Under the pieces are notes generated by a model that was not told where the DNA came from, did not search any database, and saw only the letters and a program-made list of their open reading frames with translations. The translations under genes and the position numbers were made by a program. This document shows positions 17,408 through 25,982 of a stretch of 64,000 nt of DNA, in pieces. Each line of letters begins with the position of its first letter. Position 1 is the stretch's first letter. Source of the DNA: Patescibacteria group bacterium (lineage in GTDB: Bacteria; Patescibacteriota; Gracilibacteria; Peribacterales; Peribacteraceae); NCBI GenBank assembly GCA_023263945.1, contig JALQTW010000002.1, positions 62,001-126,000 of the forward strand. Direction: 5' to 3'.

Positions 17408-18625
17408 TCAAGGAGTGCCGCCCGAGGAACGAGACCAGATACTGATGCCATTGGGCATCTTGCCGACTGTTATCCGTCCCACTTCCGTATCCGTTACAGT
17501 GTCGATGATCGATATATCTTGACTGAGGAGATTCGTCACATAGGCAAATTTCCCATCGGGGGAAATGACAATTCCATGGGGTGCATCTCCTGCGGTGATC
17601 TCTTTGATGATGGATCGTGATTCAAGATCGATCTTGTACAAGCGATTGCCATTCGGCTGCTCGAAGTAGTAGCCCTGATCTGCAACATACACGAAGCGGC
17701 TGTTGGGGGTTGGGTACATTTGGATTGGTCCCTTGGCATCCTCCGGCAGATCAATGGTAATCACCTTCTTTGTCTCTACGTCGAAGACAGCGAGCTGCTT
17801 TGTGTTATAGAGGGAGATGACCACAGATTCCCCGTCTGGTGTTACACCCGTCTGCACGGCATTGCCCGCGAGTGGTACTGTCGTAAGCGTATCTGTGTGT
17901 AAGTCGAGAATGCCAAGCCCTTTTCCTTGGAGCAGGGCGATATAGGCCGTTGAGGAATCGGGGCTAAGGCGCAACCCGTGCGGCTCACTTCCCTTCGGTG
18001 CTTCGATTTCATCGGCAATCTTGAACGTTCGCGCATCTATCTTATAGATCATACCTCTCTCTTGCGCGGTCGCGTACGCGAAAGAACCGTCTTTCGTGAC
18101 AACGACGTGGGCTAGATGGACACCAAGATCGATGGGAATACGCTTTGTGATCGTGTCTGTTCGTGGATTGATAACAATGAGTTGATCAGGTGCCTCGTCC
18201 TCGCTGCACGGCTCTATGGCACCAGAACCACTCTGCTCATCTGCCGGATGACAGGCATGGACAGTCGAAATGAACCGGAAGCCGTGCTCCTCTCTACCGC
18301 CGTGTGTGTCACTTTCCTGATGATCTTCGTTTTCATCATGTTCTCCGTGTCCATGATTCGCCGTCACCCATACACTCTTCCCATTGGGAGCCACCTGCAC
18401 GTTGTGTGGTGAGAACTCATGGATGATGTCACCTACCCGCTCTGAGAGATCAATGGTTTTGATGATTGTCTGTGTTTCGGGATTGAGAACAGCGATGCGG
18501 TTCTCGCCTTCAATAGCGACGTACACTTTTTCCTGCACATTCCTGTTTGAAACAATAGGAGCAACGCATCCCGATAGGATAAGCGGAACAAAGACTGCTG
18601 CGCTGATGAAGGAAAATAACTTCAT
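17408..18625 (-). CDS. YncE-like beta-propeller lipoprotein
   Basis: A 405-aa surface lipoprotein (lipobox LILSGC) made of seven-bladed propeller repeats of the YVTN/YncE type, e.g. KVYVAIEGENRIAVLNPET, HGLRLSPDSSTAYIAL, HGIVISPDGKFAYVTNLLS. A His/Glu/Asp-rich insert (GHGEHDENEDHQESDTHGG, with further HGF and Cys) lies at ~93-135 and could bind metal. Such propellers occur near copper oxidases and c-type proteins but usually lack known catalytic roles. It is 18 nt downstream of the flavodoxin gene. Confidence 0.82.
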   Translation of the reverse strand: MKLFSFISAAVFVPLILSGCVAPIVSNRNVQEKVYVAIEGENRIAVLNPETQTIIKTIDLSERVGDIIHEFSPHNVQVAPNGKSVWVTANHGHGEHDENEDHQESDTHGGREEHGFRFISTVHACHPADEQSGSGAIEPCSEDEAPDQLIVINPRTDTITKRIPIDLGVHLAHVVVTKDGSFAYATAQERGMIYKIDARTFKIADEIEAPKGSEPHGLRLSPDSSTAYIALLQGKGLGILDLHTDTLTTVPLAGNAVQTGVTPDGESVVISLYNTKQLAVFDVETKKVITIDLPEDAKGPIQMYPTPNSRFVYVADQGYYFEQPNGNRLYKIDLESRSIIKEITAGDAPHGIVISPDGKFAYVTNLLSQDISIIDTVTDTEVGRITVGKMPNGISIWSRSSGGTP

Positions 18626-18643
18626 GAGTGCATGTTGGAAAGT

Positions 18644-19132
18644 TCAGAAGGCATGGGTAGGAGCTTTATTATTCTGCATTGCGGAGATGAGTTTCTCTGC
18701 CCATTTCATGACCCTCTCCTCCTGTCCGTAGGGTTCGTTCACGACGATGAGCGGAATGAGCGCCATCTTCGCATGCGATTCTTTCAGGAATCGCATGAAT
18801 TTCTCGGTGCAGCGCGTCGTGTAGTAGTAGCGGTCATCACCAAGGCTGATGAACGCAAGTTGCTTTCCTGTGAGATCGATTCCCTGCGATTGTTCAAAAA
18901 GATAGCGGTGCATATATTCGTTCAGTTGTCCTTCCACCCCTCCGAAGTTCCATGTGCCGGAGCCAAGAATGACGAGATCCCCGTGCAGAAGGTCTTCAGG
19001 TTTTGCGAGTTCTACGTGCTGTCGCTCAACGGTGATCTGCGGTGCTCTCTCGTTTAGAAACTTGATGAGCGTATCCACGACATACTCCGTGTGGCCGCTT
19101 GTGGATGCGTACATGATATGGATGGAAGGCAT
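18644..19132 (-). CDS. Flavodoxin-like protein
   Basis: A 162-aa flavodoxin fold with the N-terminal FMN phosphate loop MYASTSGHTEYVVDTL and the isoalloxazine-contacting regions GSGTWNFGGVEG and SLGDDRYYYTTRC. It would carry electrons in the cytosol, plausibly from the FNR-type reductase two genes downstream. Start ATG 19132 is chosen because it begins exactly at the first beta strand; the long upstream ORF extension is unlike the family. Confidence 0.85.
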   Translation of the reverse strand: MPSIHIMYASTSGHTEYVVDTLIKFLNERAPQITVERQHVELAKPEDLLHGDLVILGSGTWNFGGVEGQLNEYMHRYLFEQSQGIDLTGKQLAFISLGDDRYYYTTRCTEKFMRFLKESHAKMALIPLIVVNEPYGQEERVMKWAEKLISAMQNNKAPTHAF

Positions 19133-19329
19133 GGCTGTTAGAGAGATGAAAGCAATCGTCCACGAAATCCCGTTCCGTGAAGCCGGGGAACGGCTTGCTG
19201 TGTCCAGCAGCCGGTGATGGTGGGCGTCGCGTGCATGTAAGGCTCGAAAACACCCACACCGTATGCTTTTCATGAAAGATCGCAAGAGGTCGCAGAGCAC
19301 TCTTTTGGCTCATTTTTGCCACGATTATG
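19133..19329. other. Spacer with short inverted repeat
   Basis: No gene is evident. CCGTTCC (19170-19176) and GGAACGG (19187-19193) form a 7-bp inverted repeat about 40 bp upstream of the flavodoxin start, a possible operator or hairpin. I could not find transposon terminal repeats here for the adjacent transposase. Confidence 0.4.
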
Positions 19330-20094
19330 TCATCGTGCGGACCAAGTTTCGAGGAAATCCGCAGGGAATAATCTCGCGATCTTCACGGCTTGGATATCGG
19401 GACTGAGAAGCCGATGATTGTATTTCCATTCGAGTTCCTTCAGATAGAGCCCCATGTTCTTCGGCTCAACGCCATGGTACTTCCTGAGCCGCTCCTCCGT
19501 CCACGACCAGAAGCTTTCCATGCCGTCCTGTTGTTTCCGGTTATCTTTGAAGCGGTGGAACGTTCCGTTGCAGATGAAGCCGCTGAATCCCTGCGATGCC
19601 TTGCCTGCCGCATCGGGTTCATCCTGCAGCGGCGCGAGGAACACTCTCCCGTTCTTCAATTCCCGCACGCCGAAGACCGGTGCGTCGCCCTTTTGCCGCC
19701 CCTTGCAGGCGTAGGAACTTCCGCAGCGCTTGCAGTACTCGCTGCCGTGGACGCCGCGACAGACAGGTTCGGTATCCATCATGAGGCGGATTTTCCCCGG
19801 CATGAGGTTTTGCTGCGAGAGAAGACGGCGCAGATGTACATAGATATCAGAGACGAGACGGTAGCGGATCTTGCTGATCTGCGAGGCACGATGCGCCGAG
19901 AAATCGAGCGTGAAGCAGAGGAGGATGTCGGCGTACTGCTGGAGCTTCGTCTGATCCGTCTTCTTGTGGGGCTCGAATCTTTTCTTGCACACACTGCACT
20001 TCTTACGGCCGTCTTTGAGAGTGTAGAGCTTCGTCCGCGTCATACAGCCGGGGCACAGGACATGGCGTGACGTGTCGCGCGTGCTTTGACGCAT
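19330..20094 (-). CDS. IS1595-like transposase, probably degenerate
   Basis: A 254-aa protein with a zinc ribbon (CPGC and CSVC) and an ISXO2-like domain: MMDTEPVCRG aligns with the first catalytic Asp, and ESFWSWTEERLRKYHGVEP plus ELEWKYNHR matches the C-terminal end of IS1595 transposases. The middle is shorter than usual and the expected Asp before Gly is Gln in KASQGFSGF, so one catalytic residue appears lost. AAGGA lies 5 nt before ATG 20094. No terminal inverted repeats or target duplication were recognised, suggesting a remnant. Confidence 0.68.
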   Translation of the reverse strand: MRQSTRDTSRHVLCPGCMTRTKLYTLKDGRKKCSVCKKRFEPHKKTDQTKLQQYADILLCFTLDFSAHRASQISKIRYRLVSDIYVHLRRLLSQQNLMPGKIRLMMDTEPVCRGVHGSEYCKRCGSSYACKGRQKGDAPVFGVRELKNGRVFLAPLQDEPDAAGKASQGFSGFICNGTFHRFKDNRKQQDGMESFWSWTEERLRKYHGVEPKNMGLYLKELEWKYNHRLLSPDIQAVKIARLFPADFLETWSAR

Positions 20095-20217
20095 ATTTTC
20101 CTTGAAATGTGGCAGAAGGAAACATGAATTTAATATCATCAGGAAGCGGAAAACACGATGCAGTATAGTCCGATCCTGTGCCTAAGTGTAGCAATATCTT
20201 TCCATAGTGCCGCTGCA

Positions 20218-20254
20218 TTGATTTTGTGTCCATCAAGAGCCATGATGGTTCATA
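20218..20254 (+). promoter_or_regulatory. Promoter of class V aminotransferase operon
   Basis: TTGATT (20218-20223), a 17-nt spacer and CATGAT (20241-20246) precede ATG 20255 by 8 nt, giving a nearly leaderless start for the operon that runs to about 24388. Confidence 0.5.
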
Positions 20255-21472
20255 ATGTTCCGCTCCAACAAATCAGCACTGGCAAATGGGGTACCCGGCA
20301 GTGAGCACTCCTCCGATTTTGCCTATGTAGAGCCATTCTCCTGTTATCTTGACTCCGCCTGCCAGACGCTTCGACCGCAGTGTGTCATCGATGCAGAAAT
20401 CGAATACTACTGTGAATACAACGCCTGCGGCGGCAGAGTGAAGTACAAGTGGGGCACAATGGTAGACGGCAAGGTGCAGGAAGCGCGCAGGCTTCTCCTG
20501 CAGCTTTCGGGTAAGCGCGAGAAAGAGTACTGCGTCGCCTTCACGCTCAACACGACTTACGGCATCAATCTCGTGTTGCATCAGATCAAAGCGGGAGCGT
20601 TTTCGCGCATCGTCACTTCCGATATCGAGCATAACTCGGTGATGTTGCCATCGATGACATGGGCGAAGCGGCAGCATGCGGAACGTCTGGTACTGCAACG
20701 CGGCGATGACGGGAGTGTGTACTACAAGCCGTCGGAGCTGGAACGAAGCATCGTGCTTATCAACTCGATGTCGAATATCGACGGCCGCGTACCGCAGAAT
20801 GTGAAGCAACTCGCGGAGAAGACGCATGCACAGGGAGGCATTCTGCTTTTGGACGCAGCGCAGGGCTTTGCCCACGATGCGGAGCGCTTGAGAGACGTGG
20901 ATTTCGATGCAGCCTTCGGCTCAGGCCATAAGATGTATGGCCCCTCTATCGGCTTCATCGTGATCAAGCGCTCGCTACTCGACCGCCTCGATCCGTTCTT
21001 CATTGGCGGCGGGACAGTGACGGATGTGGAGCAGGAGAACTACTCCCTCCTGCGCAGCGGCGAGGAGGCGCATGCCGTGCTCGAAGCAGGACTGCAGAAC
21101 TGGGGCGGCATTCTCGGACTTGGTGAAGCGGTACGGTGGCTCGGTACACAGCAGGCAGCGAAAGAACGGGAGCACTCCTTGGCAGAGATGCTCTTTGCAG
21201 GATTGAAGAAACACTCTCGAGTTCATCTCTTCAACCGCGCACCCGCCCCCATCGTGAGCTTCCACGTCGATGGGATCGACGCGCACCGGCTCGCGCTCTA
21301 CCTCTCGGAACAGAATATCATGTGTCGAAGCGGATATTTCTGTTGCCACAGCTACTTGCAGCACCAACTCCAATTGCCACCGCTTCTGCGCGTGTCCCTC
21401 GGTCTCTATAACACTCAGGCACATATCGAGAAGTTCCTCGATGCGCTCAAAAAAATTCTTTCCGCCTTCTGA
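20255..21472 (+). CDS. Class V aminotransferase / cysteine desulfurase-like
   Basis: A 405-aa PLP enzyme of the SufS/CsdA group. The PLP Lys is in FGSGHKMYGPSIGF, preceded by LLLDAAQGFAHD. The region aligned with the catalytic Cys loop reads MCRSGYFCCHSYL, close to the RAGxHCAQP loop of desulfurases but not identical. It could release sulfur from cysteine or act on another substrate. It is co-transcribed with a membrane thioredoxin-like gene (TGATG overlap), so a role in sulfur or thiol chemistry is plausible. Its codons are GC-rich compared with the core genes. Confidence 0.78.
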   Translation: MFRSNKSALANGVPGSEHSSDFAYVEPFSCYLDSACQTLRPQCVIDAEIEYYCEYNACGGRVKYKWGTMVDGKVQEARRLLLQLSGKREKEYCVAFTLNTTYGINLVLHQIKAGAFSRIVTSDIEHNSVMLPSMTWAKRQHAERLVLQRGDDGSVYYKPSELERSIVLINSMSNIDGRVPQNVKQLAEKTHAQGGILLLDAAQGFAHDAERLRDVDFDAAFGSGHKMYGPSIGFIVIKRSLLDRLDPFFIGGGTVTDVEQENYSLLRSGEEAHAVLEAGLQNWGGILGLGEAVRWLGTQQAAKEREHSLAEMLFAGLKKHSRVHLFNRAPAPIVSFHVDGIDAHRLALYLSEQNIMCRSGYFCCHSYLQHQLQLPPLLRVSLGLYNTQAHIEKFLDALKKILSAF

Positions 21473-22557
21473 TGTTCTGCATTGCCGCCTTTATCGTCTT
21501 CGCCATCCTTGCGATATTCTCTGCCTCGTTCCGGCCGCTCGCGGCAAAGGCGTGGCACTGCGTTGTGCGGCGCATCACGTTCCGTCCCTGCGACATCGCT
21601 TTCAGCGAGGAGATGAAGGGAAAACTCGTGGGGAAACTCGTCTTCACCCATCCGCGCCTCGCACGGTTCCTCAACCGGTGGATCGACTGGCTCTCCTTCG
21701 CATTTGTGGCACTCAGCATATGGAGCCTCCTTTACGTCGCTAACGCTGGCCTCAATCTGTGGGTCTACGACACCTGTGATCCAAGGAGTGCGGAGTCCTG
21801 TTCGCTTTCTGGAGAAGCATGCAGTATCGACCAAGCCTTCCTTGGTTTATTCCAAGCGATTGATGAAAACCGTATCGGCGAGTGGGCGGCTGGTCCCTTC
21901 GTACGCTTTGTGGAAACTATCTCCCGCATTCCTGATCGGCTGAAGAGGTGGGAAGCGAAGGAGTATTTAGGTCCGACTGCGACCTTCTACCGCCCGCGCG
22001 ATGAGAGCAAGCCCTACGCACTGGAGGTCATCGACCCCGGCTGCAAGTTCTGCAAGAAGCTCACGAAGAACATGAAAGATGCCGGTGCGATGGACAGGGT
22101 GAACGTGTCTTACCTTCTCTATCCGATCCCAAAGACTGCGACGGGCGGCTACAAATTCCCGCATTCACTTCTCATGGCCTCCTACATCGAGGCGACGAAG
22201 AACATACCGCTGATGAGGGATGATACCTCCATTCCTCCCGATTGGCAGCTGCTTGGGAAAATCTTCGAGGAGCCGGAAGGAAATGACGTGGATCTCCAGA
22301 CGAAGTTCAATATTGGCATGACCACTGCGGATGCCGAGCGCACGCTCAAGACACTCCTACGGGAGATCGGTTACAGCGCCACCGACATCGAGCGCATCGC
22401 ACGGCTTGCGGCCTCGGATGACGTGCGCCAAAGGCTCGCCGAACAGCGTGCAATCGTGGAGGAGCGAATTCGGACGATCAAGATTCCCACCCTCCTCTTT
22501 GGCGGTCGTCGCTACGACAGAGTGGTAGGGACGGATACACTGTCACAGAAGCCGTAA
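21472..22557 (+). CDS. Membrane-anchored thioredoxin-like protein
   Basis: A 361-aa protein with two hydrophobic segments (IAAFIVFAILAIFSAS at the N-terminus and WLSFAFVALSIWSLLYVANA at ~75-95), then a Cys-containing stretch (DTCDPRSAESCSLSGEAC) and a thioredoxin fold with ALEVIDPGCKFCKKLTKNM; the C-K-F-C pair resembles the redox site of DsbC/DsbG/DsbA-like thioredoxins. The far C-terminal KIPTLLFGGRRYD fits the cis-Pro strand. Probably a disulfide reductase or isomerase facing outside. It overlaps the aminotransferase stop. Confidence 0.75.
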   Translation: MFCIAAFIVFAILAIFSASFRPLAAKAWHCVVRRITFRPCDIAFSEEMKGKLVGKLVFTHPRLARFLNRWIDWLSFAFVALSIWSLLYVANAGLNLWVYDTCDPRSAESCSLSGEACSIDQAFLGLFQAIDENRIGEWAAGPFVRFVETISRIPDRLKRWEAKEYLGPTATFYRPRDESKPYALEVIDPGCKFCKKLTKNMKDAGAMDRVNVSYLLYPIPKTATGGYKFPHSLLMASYIEATKNIPLMRDDTSIPPDWQLLGKIFEEPEGNDVDLQTKFNIGMTTADAERTLKTLLREIGYSATDIERIARLAASDDVRQRLAEQRAIVEERIRTIKIPTLLFGGRRYDRVVGTDTLSQKP

Positions 22558-22574
22558 CTCCTCCCCCTCATCCC

Positions 22575-23561
22575 ATGCCGCGCATTACCTTCCTCGAAGT
22601 AGACAAAGAAGATCGACCGCTCGTCTTGCAGCGATTCGCGGACGCGGCGGTCGTTGACGGGACACTTCAAGAGAAAGAGCTGATCGATGCCTGCAAAGAC
22701 AGCGAAGTGGTCTCCTGTTTCATCACGAGCAAGTTCACGAATGCCGTGATCGGGAAGCTCCCGACGCTTAAGCTCCTCTGCACCCGCTCGGTCGGTTTCG
22801 ACCATATCGATGTCGGCGCATGCAATGAACGCGGTATCACGGTCTGCAACGTACCCGACTACGGCTCGCATGTGATCGCAGAGCACGTTTTTGCATTGCT
22901 CCTCTCGACATTGAGACACGTTCCCGAAGGCCGTGAGAAAGTGGGAAGCGGCACCTTCGACTACCATGGACTGCGGGGCATGGCGCTCAGAGGAAAGACC
23001 ATCGGGATTATTGGCACCGGCAAAATCGGAAGGAAGGCAGCTGAGATCGCGCATGGCTTTGGCATGAATATCCTCGCCACCGATCAATGCCGCACCATAG
23101 AACTCGTGGAGAAACTTGGCGTGAAATACGTGACGCTCGATGAACTCCTCGCACAGAGCGACATCATCACACTCCATATCCCCGGTACGAAAGAGACGGA
23201 GCACTTGATCGACGCGGATGCCTTTGCGCAGATGAAAGACGGCGCAATCCTCGTGAACACCGCACGCGGTTCGCTCATCGATTCCGCTTCCCTCCTCAAG
23301 ACGCTGAAGAGCGGGAAGCTGGCCTATGCACTCCTCGATGTGTTGGAGCACGAGCAGAATTTCGAAGAGAACAAAGAACTCATCTCGCATCCGCGCGTCG
23401 TCACGACTCCGCACGTCGCTTTCTACGCCGATGATTCCATGCGGAACATGTACCTCGATTCCTTCCTGAGCATCGAGCAGTGGCTTGCGGGGAAAGAGCC
23501 GGAACACGTCGTGCGCCCCCTGAACGTCGTCTGCGATCTTCCCGTCATCAAGAAGCCATGA
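22575..23561 (+). CDS. D-isomer 2-hydroxyacid dehydrogenase
   Basis: A 328-aa NAD-dependent dehydrogenase, D-lactate dehydrogenase-like. The Rossmann loop is TIGIIGTGKIGRKAAEIA; the substrate-binding and catalytic residues appear in VNTARGSLIDSASLL (Arg), LDVLEHEQNF (Glu) and TTPHVAFYADD (His). It would reduce a 2-keto acid such as pyruvate to regenerate NAD+, which fits a fermentative reduced metabolism. It is 17 nt downstream of the thioredoxin-like gene and overlaps the next gene by 4 nt. Confidence 0.9.
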   Translation: MPRITFLEVDKEDRPLVLQRFADAAVVDGTLQEKELIDACKDSEVVSCFITSKFTNAVIGKLPTLKLLCTRSVGFDHIDVGACNERGITVCNVPDYGSHVIAEHVFALLLSTLRHVPEGREKVGSGTFDYHGLRGMALRGKTIGIIGTGKIGRKAAEIAHGFGMNILATDQCRTIELVEKLGVKYVTLDELLAQSDIITLHIPGTKETEHLIDADAFAQMKDGAILVNTARGSLIDSASLLKTLKSGKLAYALLDVLEHEQNFEENKELISHPRVVTTPHVAFYADDSMRNMYLDSFLSIEQWLAGKEPEHVVRPLNVVCDLPVIKKP

Positions 23562-23830
23562 CCGCTCTCTTCGCTACCCCCGGCATGGCGCTCGCCTCGA
23601 CGGTCGTCATCGTGCTGGAACTCTTGTCCGTTGTCATCCTCTGCGTCGGTCTGCTCTCGTATCGCATCATCTTGCAGAGCCATCACGGATTCCATATATC
23701 CCTTCACCACGCAGGCAAACGTGCACGCTGGGGATCGTTCGGGTTGCTCGCGTGGCTCTACATCGTGTCCACCGTCTTTCTCATCGCGCTCACGAGCATG
23801 ATCTTTGTCTGGCAACCGCGTTTCTTCTGA
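23558..23830 (+). CDS. Small two-TM membrane protein
   Basis: A 90-aa protein with two hydrophobic segments (MALASTVVIVLELLSVVILCVGLLS region and LLAWLYIVSTVFLIALTSMI) joined by a basic loop with His, Arg and Lys residues. No known family recognised. Its ATG overlaps the dehydrogenase stop (ATGA) and it ends 3 nt before the bPH-domain gene, so it belongs to this operon. Confidence 0.7.
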   Translation: MTALFATPGMALASTVVIVLELLSVVILCVGLLSYRIILQSHHGFHISLHHAGKRARWGSFGLLAWLYIVSTVFLIALTSMIFVWQPRFF

Positions 23831-23833
23831 ACC

Positions 23834-24388
23834 ATGCATGAACAGCAAACGAGCAACGGCACGTTCTTCCTCTCCAAGCTCGACCAGTACTGGGTGAAGC
23901 GTGCCATCAAACCGGTGGTGATGCCCAATGAGCGGCTCCTGAGCGTTTCGCATGAGCACTGGATCAAATACGTCTTCCCGTCATTCCTCTACGTGGCACT
24001 GACGGGAACCAGCCTGCTTCTCCTCTACTTCGCTGCACTCTTTGCGCCATCGGTGCTTGGCGTCGCTCTCTTCCTCTTCATTCTAGGAGTCACGCTCCTC
24101 TTCGTCACGCACCACTGGTTCTTTTGGTTCCTCCTCGCGGAATCCCAAGCGCACATCATCATCACGAACAAGCGGGTCATTCATATCCACGAAAGCCTGC
24201 TGTGGCGAGAAGAGATGGTGGAGGTGTCCTTCGAGAAAATGAAGACCGTCGAGGCGCATAAGCGAAACATCTTCCAGTCGGTTCTCAACTATGGGACGCT
24301 CCAGTTCGAGCCGATGGTGAAGATCCGCCTTGTGTCACACCCCGGCGCCCTTGCCAGACAAATCGAACAGGCGATGGGCATGATCTGA
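23834..24388 (+). CDS. Membrane protein with bacterial PH domain
   Basis: A 184-aa protein: a cytoplasmic N-terminal part, two adjacent TM segments (SFLYVALTGTSLLLLYFAALFA and VALFLFILGVTLLFVTHHWFF), then a bPH_2-like domain starting at HIIITNKRVIHIHESLLWRE. The ITNKRV motif is the usual hallmark. Two other proteins in the window share the plan (53254-53883 and 56290-56877). Function of this class is not established. Confidence 0.72.
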   Translation: MHEQQTSNGTFFLSKLDQYWVKRAIKPVVMPNERLLSVSHEHWIKYVFPSFLYVALTGTSLLLLYFAALFAPSVLGVALFLFILGVTLLFVTHHWFFWFLLAESQAHIIITNKRVIHIHESLLWREEMVEVSFEKMKTVEAHKRNIFQSVLNYGTLQFEPMVKIRLVSHPGALARQIEQAMGMI

Positions 24389-24417
24389 TTCCGGTTCTCC
24401 TTACCCTGCGGTATCCT

Positions 24418-24897
24418 ATGATCGTGGAACGCCCACTCTCAGATACGGAGATCGACGCCTTGCTCACGTCCGAGATGTTCTGCCATCTGGCATGTTCTGA
24501 AGGAGGAAAACCATATGTCATCCCGATGGCCTACGTCTTCCATAAGAATGCCATCTACGGGCAGACAACGGAAGGAAAGAAGGTCGATATTCTGCGAAAG
24601 AACCCGCTTGCCTGCTTCCAAGTCGAAAAGCGGGAAGAGCACCATTGGAGTAGCGCTATGTGCTGGGGCACTTTCGAGGAGCTGGATTTCGATGCTCTGG
24701 AACAGAGCGAGGCTAAGGAGATCTACAAACTCCTGACAGACCGCCTCGGCAGGATTCAGGAGACGGTCGGCATCACCATTCCGTCATTCTCGTTCTCTGA
24801 GAAGCCCGCTCCGCTCACGGTGCATAACAGAAAATCTACGCTCTTTCGCATTGTCATCACGGAAAAAATGGGGAAGTTCTATGCGATGGAGGAATAG
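24418..24897 (+). CDS. Pyridoxamine 5'-phosphate oxidase-like FMN-binding protein
   Basis: A 159-aa split-barrel flavoprotein. CHLACSEGGKPYVIPMAYVF and LRKNPLACFQVEK follow the pattern of the Pyridox_ox_2/NimA-like group. Such proteins bind FMN or F420/haem and reduce small molecules; nitroimidazole reductases are relatives. Only 8 nt separate a nitroreductase remnant in opposite orientation. Confidence 0.78.
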   Translation: MIVERPLSDTEIDALLTSEMFCHLACSEGGKPYVIPMAYVFHKNAIYGQTTEGKKVDILRKNPLACFQVEKREEHHWSSAMCWGTFEELDFDALEQSEAKEIYKLLTDRLGRIQETVGITIPSFSFSEKPAPLTVHNRKSTLFRIVITEKMGKFYAMEE

Positions 24898-24906
24898 CCG
24901 AAGGGA

Positions 24907-25137
24907 TTACTCGTGGAGGGTGAACATTCCTTCGAGGGTTTTTCGCCGATGTCCGTCGTGCTCATGTTCCTCTCCGCGTTTATGGTGGCCGAGCATGATT
25001 CCACCAATGGCGATCTTATTTCTCGGAAGATTCAGAAGCTGGTGTGCTGTTCCTGGATGTAAAGAAACCCAGCAACTGCCAAGACCCATCGACCTTGTTG
25101 CCCAGAGAGCAGAAAAGAATGATTGGCTGGGCAGCAC
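24907..25137 (-). pseudogene. Nitroreductase C-terminal remnant
   Basis: The frame encodes SALWATRSMGLGSCWVSLHP and IAIGGIMLGHHKRGEEHEHDG, which matches the C-terminal third of nitroreductase-family flavoproteins (the ALGLGSCW helix and the following IGYP-like strand). The catalytic and FMN-binding N-terminal two thirds are absent, and no start codon or promoter is convincing. It looks like a truncated gene left by rearrangement. Confidence 0.6.
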
Positions 25138-25328
25138 GGTTACGAACTTTAAGCTTGAGTCCCAGACAACGTTTTTGAGGGTAGGGTTTTAGAGAACCGA
25201 GGGCAAGACGGTCGGGGCTGAATGTTACAAATGTGACAGTGGAATAGGGCTATCTGAAGCGGAAATTGACGAAATTGCTCAAGTATGACATTTTACATTA
25301 TTCGGCAATCACGGTACACTTCGGTTGC
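25138..25328. promoter_or_regulatory. Spacer with methyltransferase promoter
   Basis: No gene is evident in this 190-nt spacer except upstream traces of the nitroreductase frame. TTTACA (25292-25297), a 17-nt spacer and TACACT (25315-25320) precede ATG 25329 by 8 nt, a good promoter for the methyltransferase operon. Confidence 0.6.
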
Positions 25329-25982
25329 ATGAAGGAATACTACGATAGACGGGCAAAAGAATATGAAGCCGTCTATCATCGCGATGACCCCGTTCGCCAG
25401 CAGGAGCTGGCTGAGATCACTTCAGCTATCGAAGAAGCTATGCGAGGAAGACGGGTACTGGAAATCGCCTGTGGTACCGGCTACTGGACACAGAGAGCGG
25501 CGAAGACGGCTGCCCATATTACTTCCATCGATGCTGCCCCCGAGATGCTCGAAATGGCGCGCTCGAAGAATCTACCATTGGATAAAGTGGATTTCCATCT
25601 TGGAGATGCGTACAAACTCGATATTCTTGGACGAAACTTCGATGCAGGGCTTGCGATGTTCTGGTTTTCCCATGTGCCCAAGGCCCGCCTGCAGGAATTT
25701 TTGACGGGCTTTCATGCGGCCTTGGAACCAAAATCGACCATTTTTCTTGCGGAAAATATGTTGCAGGAAGGAGTCGGTGGGGAACTGATTCGAAAACCAG
25801 GCATTGAAGATACGTTCAAGAGACGGACGCTTGCGGATGGTTCCGTCCACGACATTCTGAAAAATTATTACAATCGATCTGAACTAGAGGCGATCTTCTC
25901 CCCCTTTGCCACGAATCTGAGAATAGAAATGGGAGCATGTTTCTACCGGGTGCAATACAGCTCCTCCTTACGACAGTCATGA
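25329..25982 (+). CDS. SAM-dependent class I methyltransferase
   Basis: A 217-aa enzyme with the SAM loop VLEIACGTGYWTQRAA, the acidic SDxxPEM-like motif TSIDAAPEMLEMA, and the post-motif FDAGLAMFWFSHVPK. UbiE/Methyltransf_11 group; substrate unknown. The start at MKEYYDRRAKEYE is supported by the promoter 8 nt upstream. It overlaps the HAD-GNAT gene by 4 nt. Confidence 0.85.
   Translation: MKEYYDRRAKEYEAVYHRDDPVRQQELAEITSAIEEAMRGRRVLEIACGTGYWTQRAAKTAAHITSIDAAPEMLEMARSKNLPLDKVDFHLGDAYKLDILGRNFDAGLAMFWFSHVPKARLQEFLTGFHAALEPKSTIFLAENMLQEGVGGELIRKPGIEDTFKRRTLADGSVHDILKNYYNRSELEAIFSPFATNLRIEMGACFYRVQYSSSLRQS

Noticed and set aside
16686..17522. Plus-strand 260-aa ORF over the FNR reductase
   Set aside because: Antisense shadow of a reductase with complete FAD and NAD motifs.
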